From Myxococcus llanfairpwllgwyngyllgogerychwyrndrobwllllantysiliogogogochensis (GTDB lineage: Bacteria; Myxococcota; Myxococcia; Myxococcales; Myxococcaceae): a stretch of 64,000 bases of DNA. Positions within the stretch are counted from its first letter, which is position 1; every line of letters begins with the position of its first letter. The translations under genes were made by a program, and so were the position numbers. Under the pieces are notes generated by a model that worked only from the letters and a program-made list of their open reading frames with translations, searched no databases and had not been told where the DNA came from. The stretch is taken from NCBI RefSeq assembly GCF_006636215.1, contig NZ_VIFM01000017.1, positions 20,426-84,425 on the forward strand. The letters are read 5' to 3'. Below, in pieces: positions 10,301 to 19,153 of the stretch.

Positions 10301-10840
10301 TGGGCACGCTCCACGCCGGAGCACGTGCTGCGCACCTATCGCATCATCGTCGCGGGCCTGCGTGCGAACGCGGAGACCCGGCTCGGGCGACTGGATGCCG
10401 CCGCCCGTTCGCTCGAACAGCGGCGAGAACTGTTCCTGGAGCAGTTCGACCAGTTGGACCGGGACGAGGACGTCCGCGCGGTGACGCTGGCGGAGATGCG
10501 GCTGGCCGAGAATGCCGTGGACCGCCAGGACCCGGCGCTGGCGGCCCGGTGGTTGGGCAAGGCGCTGGAGCACGCGGATGCGCTGGTGGCTCGCACCCAT
10601 GCACCCGTCGATGCGGGACAACTGGACGTGCTCTGGTTCGCGGCGCAGTTGCAGGCGAATGGGAGCACACGGATGCCCTTCGATGTGCCCGAGCGCCTGG
10701 GCAAGGCGCGGCGCTCCCTCATCGACCAGCGCGACCCGTCCTGGCGCGCGTATCTGGCGTGGTTCGAAATCTACATGGCGCTCAACGCCCACCCGCCCGC
10801 GGAGGTCCGCGACGCACAGGTGGTGCCCGCCCAGCCGTAA
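7370..10840 (+). CDS. secreted TolB-like beta-propeller/TPR protein
   Basis: The product is 1156 residues starting at GTG with an AGAGAAGAA Shine-Dalgarno. A signal peptide (LLVLALLVASGASA) leads the protein. The first ~330 residues contain TolB/WD40-like blades such as WPRVSPDGKQLLYISF and SPTLTPDGRWLVYVPV. The remainder is helical with TPR-like repeats (for example GMLHTQVGNYHIALGYLDQR near residue 828). Such propeller/TPR proteins usually act as periplasmic scaffolds. It closes the overlapping three-gene set and may take the place of the missing YnbE-like bridge component; that role is inference. Confidence 0.7.
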   Translation: MLTPQGRCLLVLALLVASGASAQDDENDGGVRMPTRLTVGVGDQFLGQLGPDENTLIFASNRNIATELYTQDLEKGRERRLFDEGAEVTWPRVSPDGKQLLYISFRNQAGGQLCVRDLPGTEERRCLDEEANALQAEWIDSSHIALVSRATIQGDLRLSRVELGREWSVKTLLERNLTSPTLTPDGRWLVYVPVERSVTQVGPGFAARAATHLEALRLDVPGATPIAMDLDLPGQTGQPVFSRDGRFLYVVQFFTDSTGDGMIDASDTGVLFRVPFEVERDDAPALAAAASPTQLTSASWNCQYPAPASASLIATCSRAQSLDVYQLPLDGQVPSTWDVPQLNEELKMVGRRADQLLLYRHRLLLEARPKVRRLLMMRLSRLHLDSEDFGAAEFYADQMRRVSDPATTGLEEPLRILIDHRRALKERERGRMVEELSDAERKRMAALAPAVAPSPPTEVLQHVVRSELAESAGDFSLARQELESAQARIVDTTPRGVLEAWYAQADALYRKLDDREALVEAGRRLSMHKVFPADDQLDFARAAVSALYRGRPYAEADAAMAQALASAPAGSAYAFALELGRHVNAVHDERPPRPVRDALMAFYRQQQDPLRRRAVVQDAVERASGLGADGVLEALATVYVDDAPPGTEERRRAERLFRRALMGRAYRRLARQRKDEARADFDLVTKRTGFLESAVESVSLRLRADVSPEVVEKEVTTTSPSMARPLTHFVKAYVMARQLPKLDDKAHSLAVKAAVQELRMAWPELKNQRAVQALLGAIHHEDFLRSRAPAAAERANRHYMVALDLMRNNVRYKAMILGALGMLHTQVGNYHIALGYLDQRDKLPYVDNWAGLAVSLARARVLLHVGRDEEAAKAADQALAMVDATPRLARFTPLAVDRAALYNLAAGKFERALALYDRELPIVEASPRDEEGLRNRLVVRLARCASSLGMGQPERTLADLDQVERDLSAPEVRASLKWARSTPEHVLRTYRIIVAGLRANAETRLGRLDAAARSLEQRRELFLEQFDQLDRDEDVRAVTLAEMRLAENAVDRQDPALAARWLGKALEHADALVARTHAPVDAGQLDVLWFAAQLQANGSTRMPFDVPERLGKARRSLIDQRDPSWRAYLAWFEIYMALNAHPPAEVRDAQVVPAQP

Positions 10841-10867
10841 TCGACGTCCCCATGCGAGACTGAAGGC

Positions 10868-12178
10868 ATGACTCGTCATGGCACCTCTCCGGCACCGCCA
10901 TCCGACAGTGAATGGAGCGAGCTCGAGCAGTCACTCGTGACGTCCTGGCGCCTGGAGACCCTGGCCGTCCATGCCGACCTCCTCCAGCAACGCGGAGACC
11001 CCCGCGGCGAGCTGATGGCCCTGGACCTGAACCCCACGCCCGAGGACCGGGGCTGGCGGCACCGACGACAGGCGCTGCTCGCGGAATGGCTGGGCGAGCC
11101 GCTCGCGGTCCGCGCGGGAAACCTCGTCCAGCATGGCTTCATCCACGCGCTTCGCGATGACCGCTTCCATCCTCCGGGTCTGCTCGACAGTCCGCTGGGG
11201 ACCTTCGTGCGGCGCTACACGGTGCGCGGTGATGAACAGGCGCTGGCGCGACTGGCGAGCCGTCCACGGCCCTGGCTGGTTCAGCTCACCTTCATCCCCA
11301 GCGGCCCCGGTGTGCAGGTCAGCGACACGGTGCGGGATGCACTCATCGCCGCGACGCCCCATCTCCAGGAGCTTCACCTGCTGGGGGCACGTCCTCCGTT
11401 CGACGCCTTTCCCCATCCCTCCGTGCGCCACGTGTCCGTGGGACAGGAGCACCTCCCCGCCCGACGAAACACCCTCGCCGTTCCGGAAGGAGTCGAAGTG
11501 CGTGGCTGTCCTCACGCGGAAGGTCGTCGCGGCCCCTGGGTGGAGGACGCGGAGGTGGAGCTCGCACTCGACGCGGTCCACGAGCAGCCTGACTGCGGCC
11601 GGCTCCAGGAGTCCTACGACGGGTTCTTCACAGAGGCGGGTTCCCTGGCCGCGCTGCTCGCGCGTCTGCGCTCCGCTGGACTCGTCACGATGGATGGCCC
11701 TCTTGTCAGGCTGACGACGGCGGGGCGTGTCCAGCGCAACCTGGAGCCCCTCCGTTCTCCTCGGCTCCCCGCCGCGCAGCTCGACTTCGGCCGTTGGTTT
11801 CTCTGGGCCGAGGCGCGTCGGCGGACAGGGGAACATGACCAGGTGCTTATCGGCAGCCTGCGCAGCCATCTCCCCTGGCTCGAACAGTGTCTCTCGCGCG
11901 TCCCTCTCGACAAACGCGTCCAGGACACGCTGGTGAGCTATCGCCGCTTCCTCATCGACACGCTGGTTCCAGCCGATGAGCACGAGGTCCGCGCGTTCGA
12001 CTCACCTGATGCTCTCGCCGAGGCCGTGGAGACGCTGTTGGAGCTGGAGGACCTGGACCTGGGGTTCATCCACCAGGAGGACCCCTTCGCCGAGGAGGCG
12101 CTCCTTCCACTGGAAGCCGCGCTCGACTCCACGCGGGCTCCTCGCCAGGCACTCTTCCACCTCGTGTGGGGCTCTTGA
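10868..12178 (+). CDS. TIGR02996-domain protein
   Basis: The product is 436 residues and cytoplasmic. Near its N-terminus it has a TIGR02996 (repeat-companion) motif, VHADLLQQRGDPRGELMALD, a short element known mainly from myxobacteria and planctomycetes. The middle is LRR-like and poorly conserved (LQELHLLGARPPF); the C-terminal third is acidic and helical with WLEQCLSRVP. It starts at ATG 27 nt after the previous stop, with only a weak binding site, so it may be a separate unit. The function of TIGR02996 proteins is unknown. A second member lies at 36145-37485. Confidence 0.65.
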   Translation: MTRHGTSPAPPSDSEWSELEQSLVTSWRLETLAVHADLLQQRGDPRGELMALDLNPTPEDRGWRHRRQALLAEWLGEPLAVRAGNLVQHGFIHALRDDRFHPPGLLDSPLGTFVRRYTVRGDEQALARLASRPRPWLVQLTFIPSGPGVQVSDTVRDALIAATPHLQELHLLGARPPFDAFPHPSVRHVSVGQEHLPARRNTLAVPEGVEVRGCPHAEGRRGPWVEDAEVELALDAVHEQPDCGRLQESYDGFFTEAGSLAALLARLRSAGLVTMDGPLVRLTTAGRVQRNLEPLRSPRLPAAQLDFGRWFLWAEARRRTGEHDQVLIGSLRSHLPWLEQCLSRVPLDKRVQDTLVSYRRFLIDTLVPADEHEVRAFDSPDALAEAVETLLELEDLDLGFIHQEDPFAEEALLPLEAALDSTRAPRQALFHLVWGS

Positions 12179-12224
12179 GGCGGAGGTGACGGCGGGTTGG
12201 AGGAACGCCGGGAGCTTTCATTGC

Positions 12225-13838
12225 TCAAGGCACGGAGTAGAGCCCGACGATGTTCGGGTCCAGCGTGGCGCTGGAGAGCCGCAGGCCCGTGGCGGCGCTG
12301 ACGCTCGTGACGTCACTCACGCCCAGGTCCGTCAGGGAGAACGACACCGCTCCCAGCTTGGACTGCACCGTGCCGGGCGGGGTGCCGGTGATGCTGCCCA
12401 CGCCGCTCGTGTACGAGACAGTCGCCAGGGCGGTGGACGTGGTGCCCGCGGCGGAAGGGGTGAAGTCGCTCGCGAGCAGCGCCAGTGAGTAGCCGCCCAC
12501 GGGCTGGTTGGACGCGTTGACCAGCGTGACGGTGACGCTGTCGCCCAGGGTGGTGGAAGTCGTCGTGCTGTCGACGATGAAGAAGCGCGTCTTCGCGGTG
12601 AACGCGGTGCCGAACTGGAAGTGGCCCGTGCCCACGTTGTTCGCGCCGTCGTGGATGCCCAGTCCGGAGGCGGCCACGTTGGCGTTGGCGGGCGCGGTGC
12701 CCACGGCGCTCGGCGTGTTTCCGCCGGTGATTCCCTGGGCCGTCGCACCCACGAGCTGGGTGAAGGTGCCCTCCGCCGTGGTGAGCGACGCCAACTGCGC
12801 CACACCGGTGAGGACGGCCGGAGTGCCCGCCGTCACCGCGCCCGTGAAGGTGGCGCGGGTAGCGGGAAGGCGCGTGGGGCCTCCTCCGACGGGAGGCTCG
12901 GCCTGGGTCGTGATTTCATGGGCGATGCGGTGGAGGTTGCCCGCGTCGGTGGCGCTGATGCCCAGCTCGTCCGCCGCGCTGCCCGCGCCCGTGGCCAGAC
13001 TTCGGGGGTCGTCCTGCGTCACCCTGGCGAACAGCACCGCCGCGGACAGGTAGCTGCCGTACTTGCTCGAGTGACGATTGTCCTGCGCGCTCCACAGATT
13101 GAACATGCCCGGGGAGATGCCATCCGCGGGGTTCGGGTCGGCCAGCCCCTGGTCCACCGCGCGCAGGAAGCCTTCCCCCACGCGGGCGACGCCCGTGAAG
13201 CCCAGGTCCCGGGAGGCCTTGAAGTACGAATCTCGCAGGTCTGTCTGCATCGCCTGCAGCCCCGAGGTGCCGCTCGGGTAGCCCTGCGTGCCCACGCCCG
13301 TGGGTGAGGCCCAGGTCTCGTACAGGAACAGGTTCGCGGCCGGGTTCTTGGAGAGCACCAGTGCGCGCAGGGTGCGCGCGGCGTCCGTGAAGGCCGTGGG
13401 GGCGCCGCCTCGCGCGGTGGGCAGTGGCGTCGTGCTCTGCTCCTGCAAGATGACGGTGGTCCAGGTCGGCTGGCCGATGATGGCGGCCCTGTTGGAGGCA
13501 TGCCAGCCGAGCGTCTGGCCACTGGCCGTTTCAACGCTGACATTGAACGAGAGGCCCGCCTGCACGGTCAGCTTCTTGAAGATGCCAGGGATTCCTCCCA
13601 CGCCGGAGCCGTTCGTGTCGGTGACCGCGGCCTTGTTGTACGAATAGGCCGGCTCCTCGTGCCCGTGGGTGAAGCTGTTGCCCACGAAGAGGATGGTGCC
13701 GCCCGCGATGGCGATGCTGGAGTCGTCCAGGGCGCCGTCCTCCTCGGTGGCCGCGAGGGCGGAGCATCCCACGCTGATGGAGAGGAGGCTCCAGGTCATC
13801 AGGCCCAGCAAAGTCACCTCGATTGGAGAACGGCGCAT
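12225..13838 (-). CDS. lipoprotein SGNH-fold hydrolase (DUF4886-like)
   Basis: The product is 537 residues. An N-terminal lipoprotein-type signal ends at SISVGC (Cys25). The catalytic block GGTILFVGNSFTHGHEEP holds Ser55 of an SGNH/GDSL-like fold, and a DNRHSSKYGSYL segment gives the C-terminal Asp/His pair (DxxH). DUF4886 proteins share the GNSFT-H start. The last ~200 residues are a Thr/Ser/Gly-rich beta domain, probably a surface adhesion or spacer module. Substrate cannot be read from sequence; an acyl or carbohydrate ester is likely. It is transcribed alone, leftward. Confidence 0.7.
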   Translation of the reverse strand: MRRSPIEVTLLGLMTWSLLSISVGCSALAATEEDGALDDSSIAIAGGTILFVGNSFTHGHEEPAYSYNKAAVTDTNGSGVGGIPGIFKKLTVQAGLSFNVSVETASGQTLGWHASNRAAIIGQPTWTTVILQEQSTTPLPTARGGAPTAFTDAARTLRALVLSKNPAANLFLYETWASPTGVGTQGYPSGTSGLQAMQTDLRDSYFKASRDLGFTGVARVGEGFLRAVDQGLADPNPADGISPGMFNLWSAQDNRHSSKYGSYLSAAVLFARVTQDDPRSLATGAGSAADELGISATDAGNLHRIAHEITTQAEPPVGGGPTRLPATRATFTGAVTAGTPAVLTGVAQLASLTTAEGTFTQLVGATAQGITGGNTPSAVGTAPANANVAASGLGIHDGANNVGTGHFQFGTAFTAKTRFFIVDSTTTSTTLGDSVTVTLVNASNQPVGGYSLALLASDFTPSAAGTTSTALATVSYTSGVGSITGTPPGTVQSKLGAVSFSLTDLGVSDVTSVSAATGLRLSSATLDPNIVGLYSVP

Positions 13839-13980
13839 GACGCCTCCCTCAGGACTTCGAGCCCGACGCCACTCGGAACACCTGGGCCTTGCTCCGGGCC
13901 CTGCACCTTACGCCTCGATGGTTACCCGTGCATCTGGTGCCGGGCGGACTCCTGGGACTCGCTGCCCGCCCTGTTGCCAC

Positions 13981-14024
13981 CCCCGCTCCAACGGGACCAT
14001 CCATGGGGTCTTGTTGGAGCGGGG
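13981..14024 (-). terminator. hairpin downstream of the GH16 gene
   Basis: A perfect 12-bp inverted repeat (CCCCGCTCCAAC and GTTGGAGCGGGG) encloses a 20-nt loop. It starts 42 nt past the stop of the leftward GH16 gene. There is no T-run, as is usual in GC-rich genomes. Confidence 0.65.
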
Positions 14025-14065
14025 GGACCCGGTGCTCGGGCGACAGGCCCTACCGGTGCACGTGC

Positions 14066-15208
14066 TCAGCGAGTGTCACGAGGCCTTGTGACACAGGCCG
14101 CCTTGCTCTGAAGTTCCCCTGGCAGCTCGGGGCAGCCGTCTGTCCCTGGATGACAACAAAGCGGCCAGGTTCTCGACGGCTCGGATTCCGCCGACCACGC
14201 TCCTGCATTGCTGACGACGGGACACGTCAGCGCCGGTGTCCATCCTTCCACCTTGTCGATGAGGAAGGTCGACGGGAACTGGGTCCCGGTGCCCACCTGA
14301 TTCTCGGGCCAGCCCAAGCCGCCTGCCTCGACATTGAGGTTCAGGAGCAACTGCATCGGTGGCGGCGGGATGTTGGCCGTCGCCGAGTACATCGGCACAC
14401 CATCAATGCTGATGAGGATGCGATTCGGGCTCCAGTCGAGTTCATAGACGCGGAAGCTCAGTGCATAGGGGACCGCGGCCGTGTGCTCGTAATCCACCTG
14501 GCGAGCCGGCTTGCAAGTCGTCTCGCCGGGCTCGGGCTGTGTTTGCGGGTAGTGGCCGAAGAACATCTTCGCGGGGTTGTATCCACAGAGGCCACCGCCT
14601 TCGAACACGTCAATCTCGCTGCAGTTGTGGCCCGAGAACCAGAATGCCGGCACGAGGCCCGGCTGGGCCGTCACCTTCGCGGTGATCCGGTAACGCCCAT
14701 AGCCAAACCACTGATGGGTCGCGATGCTCCCGGACGAATAGCCATTGAACCCCGTGGGGTCGACCTTGGCGGTGAGCTTCAACATCCCGGAATCCACGGT
14801 GGTATTTACGCCACGCCAATAGGAATCCGTGTTCGGTTCGGAATTCAGGACGATCCACTTCCCAGTGTCGAGCCCCTGGGAGAAGTCGTCGTAGAAGGTA
14901 TGCCGGCCGCAGCAGCCGCCAAGGCAGGTGGCGCCCGCCAGGCATGAGCCAGCACAGCACGGCTCACCGTACCCGCCGCAGCTCATGCACGCACCGGAGA
15001 CGCAGGTCTTCCCCGCCGCGCAGCCGGCCTGACACGTACCGTTCGGGTCAGGTGCATCCACCTGGATGAAGACGGGCACCTCCCCCGGGAGGGGCACCCA
15101 TTGGGGGGTGGCGTGGGCACGCATCGGCGAAAGAAAGACGACGAAGAGCGCGAGGCCCAGAACGACATGGGGGGAGTTCCCCCGAGTGGGAGTCGACATT
15201 GCTGTCAT
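14066..15208 (-). CDS. secreted GH16 family beta-glucanase
   Basis: The product is 380 residues with an N-terminal signal peptide (VVLGLALFVVFLSPMRAHA). A Cys-rich linker at residues 59-101 (twelve Cys, CxxGC/CCxGxC spacing) is the kind found in many myxobacterial secreted proteins. The GH16 domain follows, with the signature SEIDVFEGG, where Glu198, Asp200 and Glu203 fit the nucleophile, assistant and acid/base. Aromatic residues (AFWFSG) line the cleft. GH16 enzymes cut beta-1,3 or beta-1,3/1,4 glucans, laminarin or galactans; substrate is not resolved. An ATG three codons downstream is an alternative start. It sits just after the small secreted gene at 15215-15574 and may share its transcript. 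Confidence 0.85.
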   Translation of the reverse strand: MTAMSTPTRGNSPHVVLGLALFVVFLSPMRAHATPQWVPLPGEVPVFIQVDAPDPNGTCQAGCAAGKTCVSGACMSCGGYGEPCCAGSCLAGATCLGGCCGRHTFYDDFSQGLDTGKWIVLNSEPNTDSYWRGVNTTVDSGMLKLTAKVDPTGFNGYSSGSIATHQWFGYGRYRITAKVTAQPGLVPAFWFSGHNCSEIDVFEGGGLCGYNPAKMFFGHYPQTQPEPGETTCKPARQVDYEHTAAVPYALSFRVYELDWSPNRILISIDGVPMYSATANIPPPPMQLLLNLNVEAGGLGWPENQVGTGTQFPSTFLIDKVEGWTPALTCPVVSNAGAWSAESEPSRTWPLCCHPGTDGCPELPGELQSKAACVTRPRDTR

Positions 15209-15214
15209 CCCGGG

Positions 15215-15574
15215 CTACGGCGAGATGTCCAGCGCATACACGGTACAACCCCAGCCCGTGGTGGTGACGGTCTCATCCGTGTGGACAGTCACGTGCTTGC
15301 CGGCCATGAAGGCCGCCAAGACCGCCGAGTACATCGCCTTGGCGCCGTCCGCCGTCACGCCACGGACGCCGACCACCACGGCTCCGCGCTGATTGCCCTG
15401 GTTTCCATTGGAGCAGAGGGTGAGTGGCCCCGTGAGCACCAGGCTGAAATTCCCATTGGCATCGACTTGAATGCTATGGACTGTCGCCGTGGTCTGCGTT
15501 GCCATCGCTTCGCCCGTAAACAAGGTCGCGAGCAGGCCTGTGGCGATGAGTGATGACAGAGAAGCTGCCTTCAT
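15215..15574 (-). CDS. small secreted SubB/AB5-like protein
   Basis: The product is 119 residues with a clean signal peptide (SSLIATGLLATLFTGEAMA). The ATG preceded by AAGAGG is preferred over a longer frame that adds 21 residues. The mature part has one Cys early and one late and the block AKAMYSAVLAAFMAGKHVTV, which matches the pattern of small secreted proteins related to the binding subunit of subtilase AB5 toxin. Family members of this size occur as stand-alone secreted proteins in many proteobacteria, and no A-subunit is nearby. Binding of a glycan is plausible but inferred. It ends 6 nt before the GH16 gene. Confidence 0.55.
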   Translation of the reverse strand: MKAASLSSLIATGLLATLFTGEAMATQTTATVHSIQVDANGNFSLVLTGPLTLCSNGNQGNQRGAVVVGVRGVTADGAKAMYSAVLAAFMAGKHVTVHTDETVTTTGWGCTVYALDISP

Positions 15575-15656
15575 GATGAGCCTCTTGGATGTGAGTGTGC
15601 TTTTGGCAGGGTGCCATTTGAAGAGGCTCGTGTCCATGGTGGTGCGGGGCGGCGAC

Positions 15657-16769
15657 TCAGGGGATGCGTGCGTCGAGCCACGTCAGGTGCGCGTCGATGG
15701 TCTCCGATACGACTTGTGCTTGCTCGGATGCACCAGGCTCGGTGTATGGGTTGCCAATCTCCTTGTGCTTCCACTTCACCCAGGTCTGCTTGTACCAACC
15801 CCAGTCGAGGTTCGTTCCCGTTGACGGCGGCGTGGCGCTGGCGTACCCGGAGAAGGCGCGGATGCCCGTGGCGGGGGCGACCTCCTGGCCTCCCACCACA
15901 TGGAAGATGTGGAGCCGGTCGCGACGAGGGAACTGGGCGGTCAGGTTCGTGGCCCACGCTCCATAGAAGGTGCCCCAGGGCCGCACGGGGTTGTTGATCT
16001 TGCTGTCGAAGGTCCCCAGTTCATCCTGGCTGTTGCGACACACTCCGTCGAACGACGACACATAGATGTTGATGCCGTCGAGCGCCGTGTTCGCGCGAAG
16101 CGCCTGGGCCAGGCGCATCACCAGACATCCGCCCCGCGAGCTGCCCGCCAGGTAGATGGAGCGCGTCTCCGGACGGACCTGGGCCTGCAGCCAGCCCACG
16201 AAGCCGTTGACGATGCGCTGCTTCGTGTCGCTGTCGTCCAGGTGGTTGAAGTTGCTGTCATTGACCAGGGCCAGCCAGGTCTTCCCTCGAGGAAACCATC
16301 CCAGGGTGTCCAGCTTCATCGCCAGTGAGCGGCCGTCCAGACTCACGTTGGGGCAGGAGACGCTGTCGCAGGACGCGTCCCAGTTCGACGACTGCCCCGT
16401 GACGCCACTGGAGTGGCCGCTGCTCGAAATCTTCTGGCCCGCCGACATGACGACGAGCGCTTCTCGCACGCCAGGTGCATCCGCCTCCGCGATGCGGATG
16501 TCGTGGAGCGTGCCGTCGGAGGCGCCCGCCGCTCGGAAGTGCTCGAAGCCGGCCGCCGCCTGATAGGCACCCGAGGCGTTCTTGTAGACGACGCGCCGCG
16601 ACACCACCGTCCTGCTGGCGCCGCTGGGATAGGCCAATGCCTGGGCCTGGGCCTCCAGCGCGCCGTCGGACTCCAGAGGGCCGCCACAGCCCGCGAGGAC
16701 GCCTCCGAGCAGCAGGACCCGATTCATCCATGAGAAGACACGACGAGAAATCCCTGGGGTGAGAACCAT
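15657..16769 (-). CDS. lipoprotein with alpha/beta-hydrolase fold
   Basis: The product is 370 residues. Translation probably begins at the ATG with GGAGG 11 nt upstream; a GTG three codons earlier sits too close to that site, and a later ATG directly before the signal is possible. The lipobox is GGVLAGC. A nucleophile elbow IYLAGSSRGG places Ser211 as catalytic, and a late HIFHVVGG segment may hold the Asp/His pair. Several Cys suggest disulfides. The best guess is an extracellular esterase, lipase or peptidase, but the substrate is unknown. It is divergent from the gene at 16834 and shares a 64-bp promoter gap. Confidence 0.6.
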   Translation of the reverse strand: MVLTPGISRRVFSWMNRVLLLGGVLAGCGGPLESDGALEAQAQALAYPSGASRTVVSRRVVYKNASGAYQAAAGFEHFRAAGASDGTLHDIRIAEADAPGVREALVVMSAGQKISSSGHSSGVTGQSSNWDASCDSVSCPNVSLDGRSLAMKLDTLGWFPRGKTWLALVNDSNFNHLDDSDTKQRIVNGFVGWLQAQVRPETRSIYLAGSSRGGCLVMRLAQALRANTALDGINIYVSSFDGVCRNSQDELGTFDSKINNPVRPWGTFYGAWATNLTAQFPRRDRLHIFHVVGGQEVAPATGIRAFSGYASATPPSTGTNLDWGWYKQTWVKWKHKEIGNPYTEPGASEQAQVVSETIDAHLTWLDARIP

Positions 16770-16833
16770 GTGTTGCACCGCCTCCTGGAAGGGTATGAAG
16801 TGAGTCTTTCATATCTTTCCAGGTGGGCAGAGA

Positions 16834-17682
16834 ATGCTTCGAAGTCCTTCGCGAGAACGACGTGGGGCAGGCCGCCCGGGTGCTCGTGCGGCGCGCTGCG
16901 TCGCCGTGTCGTTGGGCCTGTTGCTCGCCTTCGCGTCCACGGGGGCGCGCGCGGATGGGTTGTCCGTCATTCCCTACGGCGACAACTGCTGGGGGACGGG
17001 GACGGACGCGGACCGGGATGGCCTGAATGACGACTGTGAGCAGCAGGTCGCGCGCTGGTTCATGCCGCTGTTCTGGTTCGACACGGGAGAGAGTGGCTCC
17101 GAGCGCCGTCCCTACTTCGCGGTGAAGAGCGAGGGCTTCGCGACGCGGACGCTGCGCATCTTCTATCTGGACACCTTCTTCGAGGACACGGGCGTCACCA
17201 CCGGCCACGACGGCGACCCCGAGTTCCAGATCTTCGAGGTCCATTACTCCGGGGGCCGCTGGTATCTCGACTGGGTCTATCTGTCGGCGCACCGCAAGAG
17301 CGTGTGTGAGTCGTCCGCCTGGTATTCGTACGAGCAGCTCGAATACGACACGCGCGACGCGCGCAATGCCTACCGGGGCTGGCCCGTGCTGTACGTCGCC
17401 GAGGACAAACACGCGACGTACAACAACCTCGCCACTTGTGACAGCGGCTGCTTCGCCCAGGATTACTGCAGTCGTCACGTGGCCCAGTACCTGGACACGG
17501 CGTCCGCGCCGCTGGTGTCCCGCAACGTGGGGTCGACAGGGGTTCCGCTCATCAACTCCGTGGTGTTGAACGGAAAGACGGAGCGGTTGCTCGACGACGT
17601 CGACTTCAAGGGCTGGGATGACCAGTGGTACCGGCCGAACTCGAAGGGGTACTTCCGGCACCTCAACGACTTCGGCTTCTAG
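16834..17682 (+). CDS. secreted Vps62/NPP1-like protein
   Basis: The product is 282 residues with a signal peptide ([18 protein letters not shown]). A Ca-binding-like motif, [15 protein letters not shown], opens the mature part. The centre contains [15 protein letters not shown] and later [16 protein letters not shown], which echo the HDWE and xPVxYVAxxSHAxY blocks of Vps62 and necrosis-inducing NPP1 proteins. Six or more Cys suggest disulfides. The resemblance is distant and the HDWE core is altered, so activity is unknown. The gene lies 18 nt before the PKD protein and probably shares its transcript. Confidence 0.45.
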   Translation: MLRSPSRERRGAGRPGARAARCVAVSLGLLLAFASTGARADGLSVIPYGDNCWGTGTDADRDGLNDDCEQQVARWFMPLFWFDTGESGSERRPYFAVKSEGFATRTLRIFYLDTFFEDTGVTTGHDGDPEFQIFEVHYSGGRWYLDWVYLSAHRKSVCESSAWYSYEQLEYDTRDARNAYRGWPVLYVAEDKHATYNNLATCDSGCFAQDYCSRHVAQYLDTASAPLVSRNVGSTGVPLINSVVLNGKTERLLDDVDFKGWDDQWYRPNSKGYFRHLNDFGF

Positions 17683-17700
17683 CCACCGGGAAGTCGACGC

Positions 17701-18960
17701 ATGTCGCTCGAACCTCCTCGAGTCCGCTCTCGGACGCGCGTGGCCGTCGTCACGGGCTTCGCCGTGCTGTTGCTTGCCCTGGCGGTGGTGCTCCCCGCGC
17801 GTGACGGTGGGGTGGAGGAGGTCCGGCGCCCGGAGTCGGCGGTGCCGGAGGTTCCGAGCGCGCCGGTGGTGGCACCTCGGGCTCCCGAGGTCCGCGAAGC
17901 GCGTGCGGCTTCGGCGCCCATTCCCGCCAATGTCTCCGGAGAGGCCCTGTCGGCGGCGCTGAACGAGGAGCGGGTGGTGCTCGCCTCCAGCACCTTCATC
18001 GAGCGCCTGGAGATGGACCGGCCCTGGGCTTGTGCGGGCGGGCAGGTCTCCCTGGCGGGCAGGGTGGGGGGCGCGCCGGAGTCAGGTGCCCTCTCCCGCT
18101 GGGTGTGGCCGGGAAGGGATGCGGCGGCGGAGCTGCATCCAGGGGCTCGACTCCAGTGGCGTGCGCCCGCTGAGCCGGGCACCTATTTCGTGCGCTTCCA
18201 GGTGTGCAAGGACCTGGGCGGACGGCGTGTGGGCGTCCTGGCCGAGGAACTGCTCCGAATCGAGGTCCGTGACTGTGACGACGACGGCGCCGCGCGAGAG
18301 GAGGGCCGGCTGCGGGTCGACATCATCCAGCGCGCCAATGGGGCCTTCCTCTTCCGTGCTGTCTCAGCGGGGTCCGAGTCGCTGTCCGGTCATGCCTGGG
18401 ACTTCGGTGACGGCAGCACCGCGTTCACGTCGGGGCCCGAAGTCACTCATGCCTATGACACCCGTGCGCTGGACGTCCGGACCTTCACGGTGAGGCTCCT
18501 GGCCGGGCGGGGCGAAGGGGCCGCGCTGAGCGCCACCGCCTTCGTGAGTGTGCGCGGGCAGCCGCCTTCCGATGAGCCGCTGCCGGCGACGCTCGCGTTG
18601 TCACGCGCTCGTGCGGACGCGGAGGAGTGGCGGAGCGAGGTGTCCGTCGAAGTCCCGGAGCCAGGCGTCGTCACCTGGGAGCGTGTGGAGCGCTCGATGA
18701 TTCACTGGAACGACCAGGTGGATGCCTACACGCTCCCGTGGCGAGAGGTCATCACGGTGGAGGCGGAGACGGGCCGTGGCGGCCTCCGGGGCTTCGTCAC
18801 GGTGCGCCCATCCGAGCTGGCGGTGACCGTGAAACGGGTCGTCGATGTCCTCCACGGACGCGACGAAGCCGGTAAGGCGGTCTCCTTGTCGTGGGCCTCC
18901 TTCAAACGAGAGGCCGCGCCCATGGCGCCCTCCGTCGAGGCGCGGCTTCCCCTCAAGTAG
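17701..18960 (+). CDS. membrane-anchored PKD-domain protein
   Basis: The product is 419 residues. One N-terminal membrane segment (VVTGFAVLLLALAVVLPA) is followed by a Pro/Val-rich spacer, a beta domain with two Cys, and a PKD domain centred on SGHAWDFGDGSTAF at residues ~226-240. The C-terminal ~120 residues are an unassigned beta domain. PKD domains mediate extracellular protein-protein or protein-glycan contacts. A GGGAAG binding site precedes the ATG. The short gap to the upstream gene suggests both products work at the cell surface together. Confidence 0.65.
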   Translation: MSLEPPRVRSRTRVAVVTGFAVLLLALAVVLPARDGGVEEVRRPESAVPEVPSAPVVAPRAPEVREARAASAPIPANVSGEALSAALNEERVVLASSTFIERLEMDRPWACAGGQVSLAGRVGGAPESGALSRWVWPGRDAAAELHPGARLQWRAPAEPGTYFVRFQVCKDLGGRRVGVLAEELLRIEVRDCDDDGAAREEGRLRVDIIQRANGAFLFRAVSAGSESLSGHAWDFGDGSTAFTSGPEVTHAYDTRALDVRTFTVRLLAGRGEGAALSATAFVSVRGQPPSDEPLPATLALSRARADAEEWRSEVSVEVPEPGVVTWERVERSMIHWNDQVDAYTLPWREVITVEAETGRGGLRGFVTVRPSELAVTVKRVVDVLHGRDEAGKAVSLSWASFKREAAPMAPSVEARLPLK

Positions 18961-19153
18961 CGGACAGCATACGCGTTGTCCCGTAGGCGTGTTTGTCGAT
19001 GCGGGCCAATGCGTGGCATTCGCTTGCCCGCAGGGTGCGGGTGGTGGGCTTGTCTGGGAATGATGTCGCATTCGACCTGGGTCCAATTGGCTTGAGATGC
19101 ACCTCCTGGACATGTTGCCAATGACAGGGTGTGAACACGAAAGGCTGGACTCG

